From NCBI RefSeq assembly GCF_001043115.1, contig NZ_LFME01000001.1:62001-126000 (forward strand): DNA of 64,000 bases, given 5' to 3'. Source of the stretch: Xanthomonas sp. NCPPB 1128 (GTDB lineage: Bacteria; Pseudomonadota; Gammaproteobacteria; Xanthomonadales; Xanthomonadaceae). The notes under the pieces were generated by a model. That model searched no databases and was not told the DNA's origin. It saw only the letters and a list, made by a program, of their open reading frames with translations. Positions within the stretch are counted from its first letter, which is position 1, and each line of letters begins with the position of its first letter. The position numbers and the translations under genes were made by a program. Shown in pieces: positions 1 to 8,859 of this stretch.

Positions 1-229
1 TGCACTGCTGCGCGAAGCGCCACTGCTGGTGCTGGACGAACCCACCGAAGGCCTGGACGTCGACACTGCGCAGGCGCTGTTGCGCGACCTGGCGCAAGCG
101 TTGGGCCAGCGCAGCCTGCTGCTGATCAGCCACGATGCGCTGCCCGAGGGTGTGGTGCATGTGTGGTATCGGTTGCAGGACGGACGGCTTGTGCGTGGCG
201 CCGAGGCTTCAAACGCCGACATCGTGTGA
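1..229 (+). CDS. cydC: CydC, thiol/glutathione ABC exporter subunit (3' end only)
   Basis: This is the C-terminal part of an ABC-type ATPase cut by the left edge; the coding frame runs from base 2 to a TGA at 227-229. Visible elements are the Walker B/D-loop segment LLVLDEPTEGLD and the H-loop LLLISHD, followed by a short tail. The EPTEGLD wording is typical of CydC, the half-transporter that pairs with CydD to export cysteine and glutathione to the periplasm and is needed for assembly of cytochrome bd oxidase. The Walker A and membrane domain lie outside the window, so another type of half-transporter cannot be fully excluded. Confidence 0.7.
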   Translation, partial: ALLREAPLLVLDEPTEGLDVDTAQALLRDLAQALGQRSLLLISHDALPEGVVHVWYRLQDGRLVRGAEASNADIV

Positions 230-499
230 GACAGACGCGACGTCCCCGGTGACGCGCTGCGCACGTCTGCCACGAACGGCAGCAACGCCCCAGGCATGCG
301 CGTTGCGGAACGGTGACAACTGAGACGAGATTCTCTGATGGTATACAACGCACCGCCAGTGTCGGCCGGTGAGACGCAGCCGCTCTAGAATTTCGTGACG
401 GTCGGTGATGCGGAACGAATACTGCGACGCGGTTTATCAGTTTCTTTCCGGATGACCGGGCGACAGGGGGTTGCCCATCAGAGAAAAGGAGCTTCACTT

Positions 500-2371
500 A
501 TGTCTGGAACAATGTTCACGAAGAAACGTCTGTCTGCCCTGGTGCGCTTGGGGGCGTTGATAGGACTGGCGCTAAGTAGCTCGGCCCACGCACAGGCGCC
601 TACCAACGATCCGCTTTCGGCGCAGCAGTGGAATCTCAGTGCTGTTCGTGTGCCACAAGCGTGGGCGCTATCGCCGGCAACAGGTGAAAAAGTTCGGGTT
701 GCCATCATCGATTCGGGGTATTCGGCTCATCCGGACGTGAATTGGGCGAAAGACGGTGGTGGTAGGCCTTTGTATCGGGATACGTATTATGCGGGAGATG
801 GGTTGCAGCCGGACTTTTTTGCTCATGGTACGCATGTTGCGGGCATTATCGCCGCCAAGACTGGTAATGGAGCCGGAATTGCCGGCATATGCCCGCAATG
901 CGAGATTCTCTCGATAAAAGTGACCTCGCCGGCCAGTGATCAAGATATCGCGATTGCCATCGGGCTTGCCGTTCAAGAAGGTGCCAGGGTTATTAACATG
1001 AGTCTGGCGGAGGCTGGAAAGAAGTGCGGTGCCAATCCTCGCACGCAGAGGGCGATTGCAACGGCGCAGCTTGCCGGTGTCTCGTTCGTGACTTCTGCCG
1101 GGAATCACAATGGTGCCGGGGTTGAGTACGAACAAGGCGCTCCTGACAACAAATCTGATGTCGCCGAGGTTAGTCCTGCTTCCTGTCCGGATGTCATTTC
1201 AGTTGGTGCGACGGATCAAATGAATCTGGAAGCACCGTACAGCAATGACGGGCCGACATTGACGCTAATGGCGCCGGGAGGCGGCGTCACGCCTGAGGAG
1301 GGTGTGTACGGGGCGATAGTTGGGGGATGCCTAGGCGCGACCAATGAAAAGACGGGGGGCACAGGTGTCACGACACTCGGAGTCTTGTCTGCTTGGGTAA
1401 AAAAAAGCGGGAGCTGGTCGAGTTGCTATCGCTATTTGTCGGGAACTTCGATGGCGGCACCGCATGTTGCGGGTGTGATCGGCCTAATGCTGTCCGTAAA
1501 CCCGGCATTGACACCTTCTCAAATAAGGAACGCTCTGCAAGGCACCGCCACGCCGATGGTATGCGCGAATAACGCCTGCGGTGCAGGACTGCTGAACGCT
1601 GAGGCTGCAGTCAACGCGGCTCGTATGTTGGCCGGAGGTGCTGCAGCTGTCGGCGCATGTCGATACAACTTCGGCCATCGGTTCCTTGTGGATCGTCCGT
1701 GTAAGTTGGATACCATTGATGAAGCGCCTGGTGGTGGGGAGACCGTGACTGCTTACGGTCATCTTTGGAGATTCGATGCGCAAGGCAAGCTGCTTGGAAA
1801 GCCGTCCTTGCTGAGTAGCTCATCCATCTATGCTGGCGGCAATGGTCCTTGTTCGCCGCAGTTCTTTCCGGTCTCGGAAGTGTGTACTTTCGAAACCCGC
1901 GCCGAAGTGAACTACCCGGGCGTGGGCTATCTCGAATCTATTACTGCCTACGGGCGCTATTGGAACTTCGATGCGAATGGGCAGCCTTTCGGTCCTCAGG
2001 GTGGGAAGTTGAGCGACGTCCCACGTTACGCGGCAGGGCCATGCCAGGGTAAAGATCTATGTGAGTTCGACACGCGCTCGCTGGTCGTGTTCCCGGAATG
2101 GGGCGGTCTGGTTGAGTCGGTCAACGCGTACGGGCAGTACTGGATGTGGGATGCGAACGGCAAGCTGCTTGCGTCAGGCCCTTTGCAGAGCGTGGCCCGC
2201 TACCAGCAGATCTGCTGGTACGGGCCGGCAGGCGAGCCCTGCAAGTTCGACACCCGCGAGCTCAAGAACAACCGGCATGAGGTGATCACCGCCTATGGCC
2301 GCTACTTCGAGTTCGACGGTGAGACGCTGATTCAGAACACGGCGCTGGCAGACATGGCGCGGTTCAACTGA
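500..2371 (+). CDS. Secreted S8 (subtilisin-like) serine protease with C-terminal repeats
   Basis: Predicted extracellular or periplasmic endopeptidase of 623 aa. The ATG at 500 is preceded by AAGGAG about nine bases upstream and begins a signal peptide ending near AHAQA (residue 32), so the longer open frame from 395 is not needed. The catalytic triad is visible: Asp71 in VAIIDSG, His109 in HGTHVAG and Ser317 in GTSMAAPHVAG. No clear I9 propeptide is seen; the catalytic domain begins soon after the signal peptide. Residues 401-623 form four roughly 60-residue repeats, each with a Cys-x-Phe-Asp-Thr-Arg-like start and an AYGxYWxFDxxG core. Base composition of the catalytic half is visibly less GC-rich than the neighbours, suggesting transfer. 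It follows cydC in the same direction after 270 bases with no obvious shared function. Confidence 0.9.
   Translation: MSGTMFTKKRLSALVRLGALIGLALSSSAHAQAPTNDPLSAQQWNLSAVRVPQAWALSPATGEKVRVAIIDSGYSAHPDVNWAKDGGGRPLYRDTYYAGDGLQPDFFAHGTHVAGIIAAKTGNGAGIAGICPQCEILSIKVTSPASDQDIAIAIGLAVQEGARVINMSLAEAGKKCGANPRTQRAIATAQLAGVSFVTSAGNHNGAGVEYEQGAPDNKSDVAEVSPASCPDVISVGATDQMNLEAPYSNDGPTLTLMAPGGGVTPEEGVYGAIVGGCLGATNEKTGGTGVTTLGVLSAWVKKSGSWSSCYRYLSGTSMAAPHVAGVIGLMLSVNPALTPSQIRNALQGTATPMVCANNACGAGLLNAEAAVNAARMLAGGAAAVGACRYNFGHRFLVDRPCKLDTIDEAPGGGETVTAYGHLWRFDAQGKLLGKPSLLSSSSIYAGGNGPCSPQFFPVSEVCTFETRAEVNYPGVGYLESITAYGRYWNFDANGQPFGPQGGKLSDVPRYAAGPCQGKDLCEFDTRSLVVFPEWGGLVESVNAYGQYWMWDANGKLLASGPLQSVARYQQICWYGPAGEPCKFDTRELKNNRHEVITAYGRYFEFDGETLIQNTALADMARFN
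1700..2371 (+). repeat. Fourfold ~60-residue repeat in the protease C-terminus
   Basis: Units start at the cysteine codons at 1700, 1883, 2060 and 2240 (residues 401, 462, 521 and 581), so the period is 59-61 residues. Each has the pattern C-[KTE]-[LF]-[DE]-T-[IR] followed about 15-20 residues later by [TN]AYGxxWxFD or a close variant, and the first three end in a glycine/cysteine-containing linker. The last unit is truncated. The pattern suggests a small beta-rich binding module, but I do not recognise the family. Confidence 0.75.
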
Positions 2372-2408
2372 TTTCTTCGTTGCCAGCGTTCTGCTGCAAC
2401 GGTCGAGG

Positions 2409-2439
2409 GGGAGCACGGCAAAGGATATGCCGTGCTCCC
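2409..2439. terminator. Perfect 12-bp hairpin between convergent genes
   Basis: GGGAGCACGGCA at 2409-2420 pairs perfectly with TGCCGTGCTCCC at 2428-2439 across a 7-base loop. It lies 38 bases after the protease stop and upstream of the convergent metX stop. The following T-run is poor, so termination strength is uncertain; it could serve both strands. Confidence 0.6.
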
Positions 2440-2658
2440 GCTCTTGCCGGTGGCAGTTGGTCTGTCGCCTGCATTCGTTTGGGCAGCGCGTACGGCCGTT
2501 GCAATGCCTACCTGCGAGCGATCTGTGATGTGGGATGGGCCGGAGAAACTCAACTTACCTAGCGGGAAGCGTGTTGGGATGAGCTCTCCTCGACCGATGC
2601 CGATGACGGTGTCGCCAGGCAACGCATGAGTGCGTGGCGCAGCCAGTGGGCCGCACCA

Positions 2659-3771
2659 CTACAGCGCGTCCAGAAACTCCCGCACCGCCGGCCCAAAACG
2701 CGCGAAATCGACCAGGAAGGCGTCGTGCCCCTGCGGCGAATCCAGCCCGATGAACTGCGCCTGTGCGCCACCAGCACGCAGGCCGTCGGCGATCTGTTGC
2801 TGCTGCTGCACCGGAAACAGGATGTCGGTGTTGGCACCGATCGCCAGCGCGCGCTCGACGCGGATCGTGGCGATGCCGGCGAGCACGTCGCCGCCAGCGG
2901 GCTCGGCCAGGTCGAACCAGTCCATCGAGCGGCTCAGGTACAGATAGCAGTTCGGGTCGAAGCGGCGCACGAAGCGGCGGGCGTGGCCTTCCAGGTAGCT
3001 CTCGACCTGGAATTCCAGGCCGAACGGATCGTCGTCGGTCTGGTCCGAATCCAGGCGGACGCGGCCGAAGCGGCCGTCCCATTCCAGCGCCGAGCGATAG
3101 GTGATCACGCCGAGCTTGCGCGCCATGCGCATGCCCGACTCGGGATAGGTCGCTTCGTCGTAGTCGCCACCGTTCCAGTTCGGGTCCAGCCGGATCGCCT
3201 CGCGCTGCAGCGAGCGGATCGCGATCGAGAACGGCAGCGCCTGCGCGCTGCCGGAGATATTGATGTGGCTGCGCGCCAGGCCGGGATGCCGGTGCAGCAG
3301 CGCCAGGGCGGTCATGCCGCCCATGGAGTTGCCGATCACGCAGGCCAGCTGCGCGATGCCCAGTGCCCGCACCACCTGCGCCGCGGCATCGGCGCCATCC
3401 TCGATCGACAGCTCGGGGAAGCGCAGGCGATACGGTTGGCCGTCGTCCGGATGCGGCGAAGCGGGCCCCGTCGAGCCCTTGCAACTGCCCAGCGAGTTCA
3501 CGCAGATCACGAACCAGCGCTGCGTGTCGATCGGCTTGCCCGGGCCGAGCATGCCGTCCCACCAGCCTGGCGTGGGATCGTCGGCATTGGCCGCGGCATG
3601 CGCGTCGGGCGAGAGTCCGGTGACGATCAGGACCGCGTTGTCGCGCGCAGCCGACAGCGTGCCCCAGGTTTCGTAGGCGACCCGCGCGCCATGCAGCTGG
3701 CCGCAGCGCTTCATCGGGAACGGCGAGGGCAGGGCGAGGAAGCGGCTGCCGGGCGGGATGAATTCGGTCAT
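2659..3771 (-). CDS. metX: MetX-family acyltransferase (serine O-succinyltransferase or homoserine O-acyltransferase)
   Basis: Alpha/beta-hydrolase acyltransferase of 370 aa, the usual length of the family. The nucleophile elbow is GNSMGGM with Ser149, the Asp is expected in GANTDILFP, and the catalytic His lies in GHDAFLVD near residue 350. The family transfers an acyl group from acetyl- or succinyl-CoA to the hydroxyl of homoserine or serine, feeding methionine or cysteine synthesis in the cytoplasm. The substrate loop reads NSLGSCKGSTGP instead of the LGGC form usual in homoserine acetyltransferases. From memory, Xanthomonas homologues have been reported as serine O-succinyltransferases, so that activity is the preferred guess, not proven here. 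The gene stands alone, with repeat-filled DNA upstream. Confidence 0.85.
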   Translation of the reverse strand: MTEFIPPGSRFLALPSPFPMKRCGQLHGARVAYETWGTLSAARDNAVLIVTGLSPDAHAAANADDPTPGWWDGMLGPGKPIDTQRWFVICVNSLGSCKGSTGPASPHPDDGQPYRLRFPELSIEDGADAAAQVVRALGIAQLACVIGNSMGGMTALALLHRHPGLARSHINISGSAQALPFSIAIRSLQREAIRLDPNWNGGDYDEATYPESGMRMARKLGVITYRSALEWDGRFGRVRLDSDQTDDDPFGLEFQVESYLEGHARRFVRRFDPNCYLYLSRSMDWFDLAEPAGGDVLAGIATIRVERALAIGANTDILFPVQQQQQIADGLRAGGAQAQFIGLDSPQGHDAFLVDFARFGPAVREFLDAL

Positions 3772-4159
3772 GCGCCGATTCTAGCCGCGCCATTGCGCAT
3801 CCGCGTATGCGTGGTGCGAGATGCAGCGTGTCGATGGCGATGGCATCGGCCAGCTGCGCAGGAGCCGCTTGCGGCCGCTTCCAAGCATTCGGTCGTGCGT
3901 GAATCAGCGTGACGGTTCATTGCCGCGTAGGAGCGGCTTCAGGGCACTTGCAAGAGGGACGGCGGGTCATGTGTAGGAGCGGCTTCAGCCGCGACGGGCT
4001 TTATCGGTAGCGCCTCGTCGCGGCTGAAGCCGCTCCTACAAGGGCGCCTCCCATCGTTGGTGGGTTCTAGCTCTACCCGCGACCGGGTTTCCCTGGTGAG
4101 GCTGCTCGCAACCGATGCCTCCAAAGCCAAAAGCCACACCTGCGCCCATGTCGCAACGG
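3772..4159. other. Intergenic gap with dispersed repeats
   Basis: No supportable gene lies in this 388-base stretch between the minus-strand metX and ccmI genes. It holds one half copy (3927-3942) and one full inverted copy (3972-4040) of the GTAGGAGCGGCTTCAG family. A promoter for metX is expected near 3772-3900 but no convincing -35/-10 pair was picked out. Confidence 0.6.
3972..4040. repeat. Full inverted copy of the GTAGGAGCGGCTTCAG repeat
   Basis: TGTAGGAGCGGCTTCAGCCG at the left end is matched by its inverted complement ending GCTCCTACA at 4040. The arms are about 24 bases and the centre about 20 bases, giving a long potential hairpin. A half copy is at 3927-3942. This family occurs in many Xanthomonas intergenic regions. 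Confidence 0.85.
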
Positions 4160-5209
4160 CTACGGCTTCCCGATCACCAGCTCCACCGGCGCGGTCGCCG
4201 GCAAGGTCACCGTCACCGGCGCCGATTCCAGGTCGCCCTCCTGGCGCATCGCGTTGCCGCTGGCCGACAGCCGCGCCACGACCTGCACTTGCTTGAGCTG
4301 CGAGAGTTTCTGCGTCGGCATCGGGCTGTCCGCATCGCTCAGCGTCACCCGCAACGGCAGTGCCTGCAGCGGATGCTTCTGCACCGCCACTGGCATTGGT
4401 GGGCCGCCCGGCACGCGCGCGATCACGAACACGCTGGCGTCGCCGCGCAGGCGTACGCGGGCGGCGAACGCCGGATCCAGCGACACCGCCACGGCCAGGC
4501 CGCTGCTGGCCGGGGCCTTCGCATCCTGCGCCGCGGCGGCCGCGCTGCCGGCGGCGGGCAAGGCCGGCAATGCGGGCAGGCCGGCCGCGCTGCGCGCCGC
4601 GTCGATCTGCGGCCGCAGCGCCGCGGCGGTGGCCGCGTCCACGCGCGGCAACAGGGCTTCCCAGGTGGCGGCGGCGGCCGCGTCCTGCCCGCGCTGGCGC
4701 TGGGCGATGCCCAGGAACCAGGCGCCGCGCTCGCTGCCCGGTGCCAGTTGCAAGGCGTGCTGCAGCCAGGCCAGCGCCTGGTCGTCGAACTGCCGTTGCG
4801 GGTTGGCCAGCGCACGCGCCTCGGCTGCTTCGATCAGCAAGGGCGCCTGCTCTGGCGCCAATTGCACGGCGCGTGCGAAGGCGTTGGCGGCCTCGGCGGC
4901 GTGCCCCAGCGACAGCTGGCTGCGGCCGAGCAAGGCCCAGCCGTCGGCCCGATTCGGATCCTTGGCCAGCGCCGCCTGCAGTTGCTTCACGCCGTCCTCC
5001 AGCGTGCGCGGCGCCTCGCGGTTCTGCGCCTGCAGGGCGCGCGGGGTGCCGACCAGGGCATACAGCGCCGCGGTCGCCACACCCAGCGCCAGCACCGCGA
5101 CCGCCAACAGCGCGCCGTTGCGGCCGCTGCCGCGCAGCGGCCACAGCACCACCGCGAACACCAGCGCGGCCAGCGCCACCGCTGCAGCCGACATGCCCCA
5201 ACTCAGCAT
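4160..5209 (-). CDS. ccmI: CcmI, apocytochrome c chaperone of the heme ligation complex
   Basis: Protein of 349 aa in the last position of the ccm operon. The N-terminus has two hydrophobic segments (about residues 5-23 and 33-52) flanking a short loop, as in the membrane part of CcmI/CycH. Residues about 65-205 contain TPR-like helices (for example DGWALLGRSQLSLGHAAEAANAFARAVQLAP), which in the family bind the C-terminal helix of apocytochrome c and present it to CcmF/H. An Ala-rich linker near residue 210-235 leads to a beta-rich periplasmic C-terminal domain. The start lies four bases after the ccmH stop. Confidence 0.9.
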   Translation of the reverse strand: MLSWGMSAAAVALAALVFAVVLWPLRGSGRNGALLAVAVLALGVATAALYALVGTPRALQAQNREAPRTLEDGVKQLQAALAKDPNRADGWALLGRSQLSLGHAAEAANAFARAVQLAPEQAPLLIEAAEARALANPQRQFDDQALAWLQHALQLAPGSERGAWFLGIAQRQRGQDAAAAATWEALLPRVDAATAAALRPQIDAARSAAGLPALPALPAAGSAAAAAQDAKAPASSGLAVAVSLDPAFAARVRLRGDASVFVIARVPGGPPMPVAVQKHPLQALPLRVTLSDADSPMPTQKLSQLKQVQVVARLSASGNAMRQEGDLESAPVTVTLPATAPVELVIGKP

Positions 5210-5213
5210 CGCC

Positions 5214-5669
5214 TCACCATTCCTGTTCGTCCTGCAGCGGCAGGGCGGTCGTCGCTGGCGCGCGCCGCCGCACCATCCGGATCAGTACCACCGCGCCACC
5301 GGCCAGCAACAGCAAGGGGCCGAACCACAGCAGCCAGGTCCGCGCTTCCAGTTGCGGCCGGTACAGCACGAACTCGCCATAGCGATCGACCAGGAACTGC
5401 TTGATCTGCGCATCCGACTTGCCCTGGTGCATGAGTTCCAGCACTTCGCGGCGCAGGTCCATGGCGATCTGCGCGTGCGAGTCGGCCAGCGACTGGTTCT
5501 GGCATTGCACGCAGCGCAGTTCCGCGGTCAGCGCATGGAAGCGCGCTTCCTCGGCGGCGGAGCGGTAGGCCAGCGGCGTCGGATCGGACACCGGTTCGGC
5601 GCCGGCCAGTGCAGACCACGCCAGCAACGCCAGCAGGCCCAGCCGCAGCGCACGCCGGCCGTGGCTCAT
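5214..5669 (-). CDS. ccmH: CcmH, apocytochrome c thioreductase of the heme ligation complex
   Basis: Short CcmH/CycL type protein of 151 aa. It has a signal peptide ending near LAGAEP, the redox motif RCVQCQ with Cys53 and Cys56, a three-helix periplasmic domain, and one C-terminal membrane segment (WLLWFGPLLLLAGGAVVLI) followed by Arg-rich cytoplasmic residues. It keeps the CXXCH cysteines of apocytochrome c reduced for heme attachment, together with CcmF and CcmI. The ATG at 5669 overlaps the ccmG stop as ATGA, which decides the start and indicates translational coupling. Confidence 0.93.
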   Translation of the reverse strand: MSHGRRALRLGLLALLAWSALAGAEPVSDPTPLAYRSAAEEARFHALTAELRCVQCQNQSLADSHAQIAMDLRREVLELMHQGKSDAQIKQFLVDRYGEFVLYRPQLEARTWLLWFGPLLLLAGGAVVLIRMVRRRAPATTALPLQDEQEW

Positions 5670-6271
5670 GGCGTGGCCTTGCCTTGCGCCCGGGTCGGCG
5701 GGGCGTCGCGCTCGGCCTGCTGCAAGGCCGGCAGCAGTTCGTCGCGGATGATCTGGTCGGTCAGCGGCCCGGCATGCTTCCAGCGCACCACGCCGCGCGC
5801 ATCGACCAGGAAGGTCTCCGGCGCCGCGGCCACGCCCCAGTCGATCGCGGTGCGCCCCTCGGGATCGAACAGCACCGCCAGGAACGGATTGCCGAGCTGC
5901 TCCAGCCAGCGCAGCGCGTCCTCGCGGCTGTCCTTCCAGTCGTAGCCGATCACCCGCACGCGCTTGCTCAGCGCGAAGCGGGTCAGCACCGGATGTTCCT
6001 CGCGGCAGGCCGGGCACCAGCTGCCCCACACGTTGAGCACATACGGCGCGCCCAGCAACTCGCTGCTGCGCACGCGGATCGAGGCGTCGTGCAGCAGCGG
6101 CAGTTCGAACGCCGGCGCCGGCTTGCCGATCAGCGCCGACGGCAGTGCGTCGCGATCGGCGCTGCCGGAGCGCTGCACCGCATACACCATCAACGCCAGC
6201 AGGCCGAGGAAGAACAGGGCGCCCAGCAGGATGGCGGGCAGCGGCAGGCGACGTGGTGCGGGAGCGGACAT
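5666..6271 (-). CDS. ccmG: CcmG/DsbE, membrane-anchored thiol:disulfide oxidoreductase
   Basis: Periplasmic thioredoxin-fold protein of 201 aa anchored by one N-terminal membrane helix (about residues 11-32). The active site is WGSWCPAC with Cys86 and Cys89, and the cis-proline region reads AAPETFLVD. It passes electrons from DsbD-type proteins to CcmH or apocytochrome c in cytochrome c maturation. The start overlaps the ccmF stop by one base (TGATG) and the stop overlaps ccmH (ATGA), so it sits in a tightly coupled operon. Confidence 0.93.
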   Translation of the reverse strand: MSAPAPRRLPLPAILLGALFFLGLLALMVYAVQRSGSADRDALPSALIGKPAPAFELPLLHDASIRVRSSELLGAPYVLNVWGSWCPACREEHPVLTRFALSKRVRVIGYDWKDSREDALRWLEQLGNPFLAVLFDPEGRTAIDWGVAAAPETFLVDARGVVRWKHAGPLTDQIIRDELLPALQQAERDAPPTRAQGKATP

Positions 6272-8202
6272 CAGGGGGTCTCCGGGGAACGACGGAAGCG
6301 CCGGTCGGCGGCGGTGACGAAACCGCCCAGCGCCATCAGCGCCGCGCCAAGCCAGATCCAGCGCACGAAAGGTTTGACGTGCACGCGCATCGCCCAGGCA
6401 TTGCCGCCCAGCGGCTCGCCCAGGGCGACGTAGACGTCGCCGAACAGGCCGGGATGGATGCCGGCTTCGGTCATGTTCTGGCCGCCGCTGGCGTACAGGC
6501 GCTTTTCCGGGTGCAGCAGCGCCAGCGGGCGATCGTCGCGCAGCACCTGCACGTGCGCACGCTCGGCCACATAGTTGGGCCCCTTGCGCTGGTCCAGCCC
6601 CTGCAGCTCGAAGCGGTAGCGGCCCAGGTCCAAATGCTGTCCGGGTGCCAGCGCCACTTCGCGCTGCTGCTCCAGGGCCTCGACCAGCAGCGCACCGGCC
6701 AGGAACACTGCGATGCCGGTGTGGGCCAGGGTCATGCCCAGCATCTCGGCAGTGAAGCGGCTGCCCTTGAGCTGGCGCCGGCTCCACACGAAGCGTGCGG
6801 TGCCCAACAGTACCCAGGTTGCGGCAGCGACGCCGGCGGCGGTCTTCCACGCGCCCTGTGGTGCCAGGAAGAAGCCGATTGCGCCGGCCAGCAGCGCCAG
6901 GCCGGCCCACGGTGCCAGCAGCGCCAGCGGCCGCGACGCCTGTTCGCGCTGCCAGCGGGTCAGCGGCCCGAACGGCAGCAGCGCCACCAGCGGCGCCATC
7001 AGCACGATGAACAAGGTGCCGAAGTAGGGCGGCCCCACCGACAGCTTGCCCAGGTCCAGCGCATCGGCCAGCAGCGGATACAGCGTGCCCAGCAGCACCA
7101 TCGCACAGGCGCAGGTCAGCAGCAGGTTGTTGGCCAGCAGCAGGGTCTCGCGCGAGGCCGGGGCGAAGCGTTGCCGCGCCTCGTCGGCCGCCGCCACGCG
7201 ACCGCCGCGCAGCGCGTACAGCAGCAGCGAGCCGCCGCACAGCAGGCTCAGGAACACCAGGATGAACAGGCCGCGGGCCGGATCGGCGGCAAAGGAATGC
7301 ACGCTGGTGAGCACGCCCGAGCGGACCAGGAAGGTGCCCAGCAGCGACAACGAGAACGCGGCGATCGCCAGCAACAGGGTCCAGGCGCCGAAGCTGCCGC
7401 GCTTCTCGGTGACCGCCTGCGAATGCAGCAGCGCCGCGCCGGCCAGCCACGGCATGAAGCTGGCGTTCTCCACCGGGTCCCAGAACCACCAGCCGCCCCA
7501 GCCCAGTTCGTAGTATGCCCACCAGCTGCCCAGGGCGATACCGATGGTCAAAAAGCCCCAGGCCACGTTGGTCCACGGCCGCGTCCAGCGCAGCCAGCGC
7601 GCGTCCACCTGGCCGTCCAGCAGCGCGGCGATGGCGAACGCGAACGGCACCGCGAAGCCGACATAGCCGGCGTACAGCAGCGGCGGATGGATCACCAGGC
7701 CGGGATCCTGCAGCAGCGGGTTGAGGTCGCGCCCTTGCAGCGGCGCCGGCAGCAGCCGCGCGAACGGGTTGGAAGTGAACAGCAGGAACGCCAGGAAGCC
7801 GATGCTGACCAGCGCCAGGGTGCCGATCACCCGCGCCACCACCGGGGCCGGCAGGCGCCGCGAGTACAGCGCCACCGTGCCGGTCCACAGCGCCAGGATC
7901 AGCGTCCACAGCAGCAGCGAGCCCTCGTGCGCGCCCCACACCGCCGAGTAGCGGTACACCAGCGGCAGCAGCGAATTGGAGTTCTCGGCCACGTAGGCCA
8001 CCGAGAAGTCCTGGGTCACGAACGCATGGGTGAGGATCGCGAAGGCGCCGGCCACCAACGCCAGCTGCGCGAACGCCGCCGGCCGCGCCACCGCCATCCA
8101 GCGCGCATCGCCGCGCTGCGCGCCGGCGAGCGGCAGCAGCGCCTGCAGCACGGCGGTCAGCAGGGCGAGGATCAGCAGGAGCTGACCGACCTCAGGCAGC
8201 AT
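6271..8202 (-). CDS. ccmF: CcmF, cytochrome c heme lyase membrane subunit
   Basis: Polytopic membrane protein of 643 aa, normal CcmF length, with many hydrophobic helices. The tryptophan-rich WWD heme-handling motif reads WGGWWFWDPVEN near residue 235, and conserved histidines flank it (for example HEGSLLLW and HPPLLYAGY). CcmF joins heme from holo-CcmE to reduced apocytochrome c with CcmH and CcmI. It is separated from ccmE by about 200 bases that hold a G-rich repeat, so the ccmFGHI half may need its own transcription start or read-through. Confidence 0.95.
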   Translation of the reverse strand: MLPEVGQLLLILALLTAVLQALLPLAGAQRGDARWMAVARPAAFAQLALVAGAFAILTHAFVTQDFSVAYVAENSNSLLPLVYRYSAVWGAHEGSLLLWTLILALWTGTVALYSRRLPAPVVARVIGTLALVSIGFLAFLLFTSNPFARLLPAPLQGRDLNPLLQDPGLVIHPPLLYAGYVGFAVPFAFAIAALLDGQVDARWLRWTRPWTNVAWGFLTIGIALGSWWAYYELGWGGWWFWDPVENASFMPWLAGAALLHSQAVTEKRGSFGAWTLLLAIAAFSLSLLGTFLVRSGVLTSVHSFAADPARGLFILVFLSLLCGGSLLLYALRGGRVAAADEARQRFAPASRETLLLANNLLLTCACAMVLLGTLYPLLADALDLGKLSVGPPYFGTLFIVLMAPLVALLPFGPLTRWQREQASRPLALLAPWAGLALLAGAIGFFLAPQGAWKTAAGVAAATWVLLGTARFVWSRRQLKGSRFTAEMLGMTLAHTGIAVFLAGALLVEALEQQREVALAPGQHLDLGRYRFELQGLDQRKGPNYVAERAHVQVLRDDRPLALLHPEKRLYASGGQNMTEAGIHPGLFGDVYVALGEPLGGNAWAMRVHVKPFVRWIWLGAALMALGGFVTAADRRFRRSPETP

Positions 8203-8367
8203 GGCGCTCGGACCGGAACGTGCGAGCGGGTAGGGCGTGGAGCGCCGCTAGGTACCTGTCATCCGCGGAGGCGGAATGCGGGATGCATGCGGCGCAAGGA
8301 TGGCTCCCCGGGTTCCGTCGCCGCTGCTCGGTGGTGCCAACGATCAAGCACGCGCTTTTGCTTCGAC

Positions 8368-8396
8368 GATTCCCCATTCCCCAATCCCGATTCCCG
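8368..8396. repeat. G-rich heptamer-type repeat between ccmE and ccmF
   Basis: Units of the form ATTCCCC, AATCCCG and ATTCCCG follow one another at about seven-base steps. The same element recurs in plus orientation at 12609-12639, 45545-45632 and 48482-48507. The gap 8203-8409 contains nothing else that I can support. Confidence 0.65.
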
Positions 8397-8409
8397 CCCC
8401 GCCGGCACC

Positions 8410-8859
8410 TCACTGCATCGCCCCCACATCATGCTTGCGATGCGCGCTGCCCATCTTGTCCGCCAGTTCCTTCGGCATGTAGGTCTCGTCGTGCTTGGCC
8501 AGCACGTCCTCGGCGACGAACACGCCGTCGTGCATGCGGCCGGTGGCCACCACCGCCTGGCCCTCGCGGAACAGGTCGGGCAGGATCCGGTCGTACTGCA
8601 CGGTGAGCTGCGCATCGCCGTCGGTGACCCGGAAGTGCGACTGCAGCGACCCCGGGGCGCGCTGGAACGAGCCCTTCTCGACCATGCCGCCGAGGCGGAA
8701 GCGCGCGTGCGCGCCGGTCTTGCCGGCCAGCACCTCGGCCGGGGTGTACAGGTAGGCGGTATTGCGCTGCAGGGCCATCGCCACCAGGGTGGTGGTCAGG
8801 CCGGCGGCCAGCACCAGCAGCATCAGCCACAGCAGGCGGCGCTTGCGCTGCGGATTCAT
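8410..8859 (-). CDS. ccmE: CcmE, periplasmic heme chaperone
   Basis: Protein of 149 aa with an N-terminal membrane anchor (about residues 9-30) and an OB-fold periplasmic domain. The heme-binding segment is [11 protein letters not shown], with His123 as the residue that binds heme covalently and Tyr127 as axial ligand by family knowledge. It receives heme from CcmABCD and hands it to CcmF. The start overlaps the ccmD stop as ATGA. Confidence 0.95.
   Translation of the reverse strand: MNPQRKRRLLWLMLLVLAAGLTTTLVAMALQRNTAYLYTPAEVLAGKTGAHARFRLGGMVEKGSFQRAPGSLQSHFRVTDGDAQLTVQYDRILPDLFREGQAVVATGRMHDGVFVAEDVLAKHDETYMPKELADKMGSAHRKHDVGAMQ

Noticed and set aside
395-499. Longer N-terminus for the S8 protease
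   Set aside because: The ATG at 500 has a good ribosome binding site and begins a normal signal peptide; the 35 extra residues would mask it.
2626-3912. 428-codon plus-strand open frame opposite metX
   Set aside because: Antisense shadow without motifs; metX has the complete catalytic triad on the other strand.
8220-8606. 128-codon plus-strand open frame between ccmF and ccmE
   Set aside because: Covers the repeat and then runs antisense to ccmE; Arg/Pro-rich shadow.
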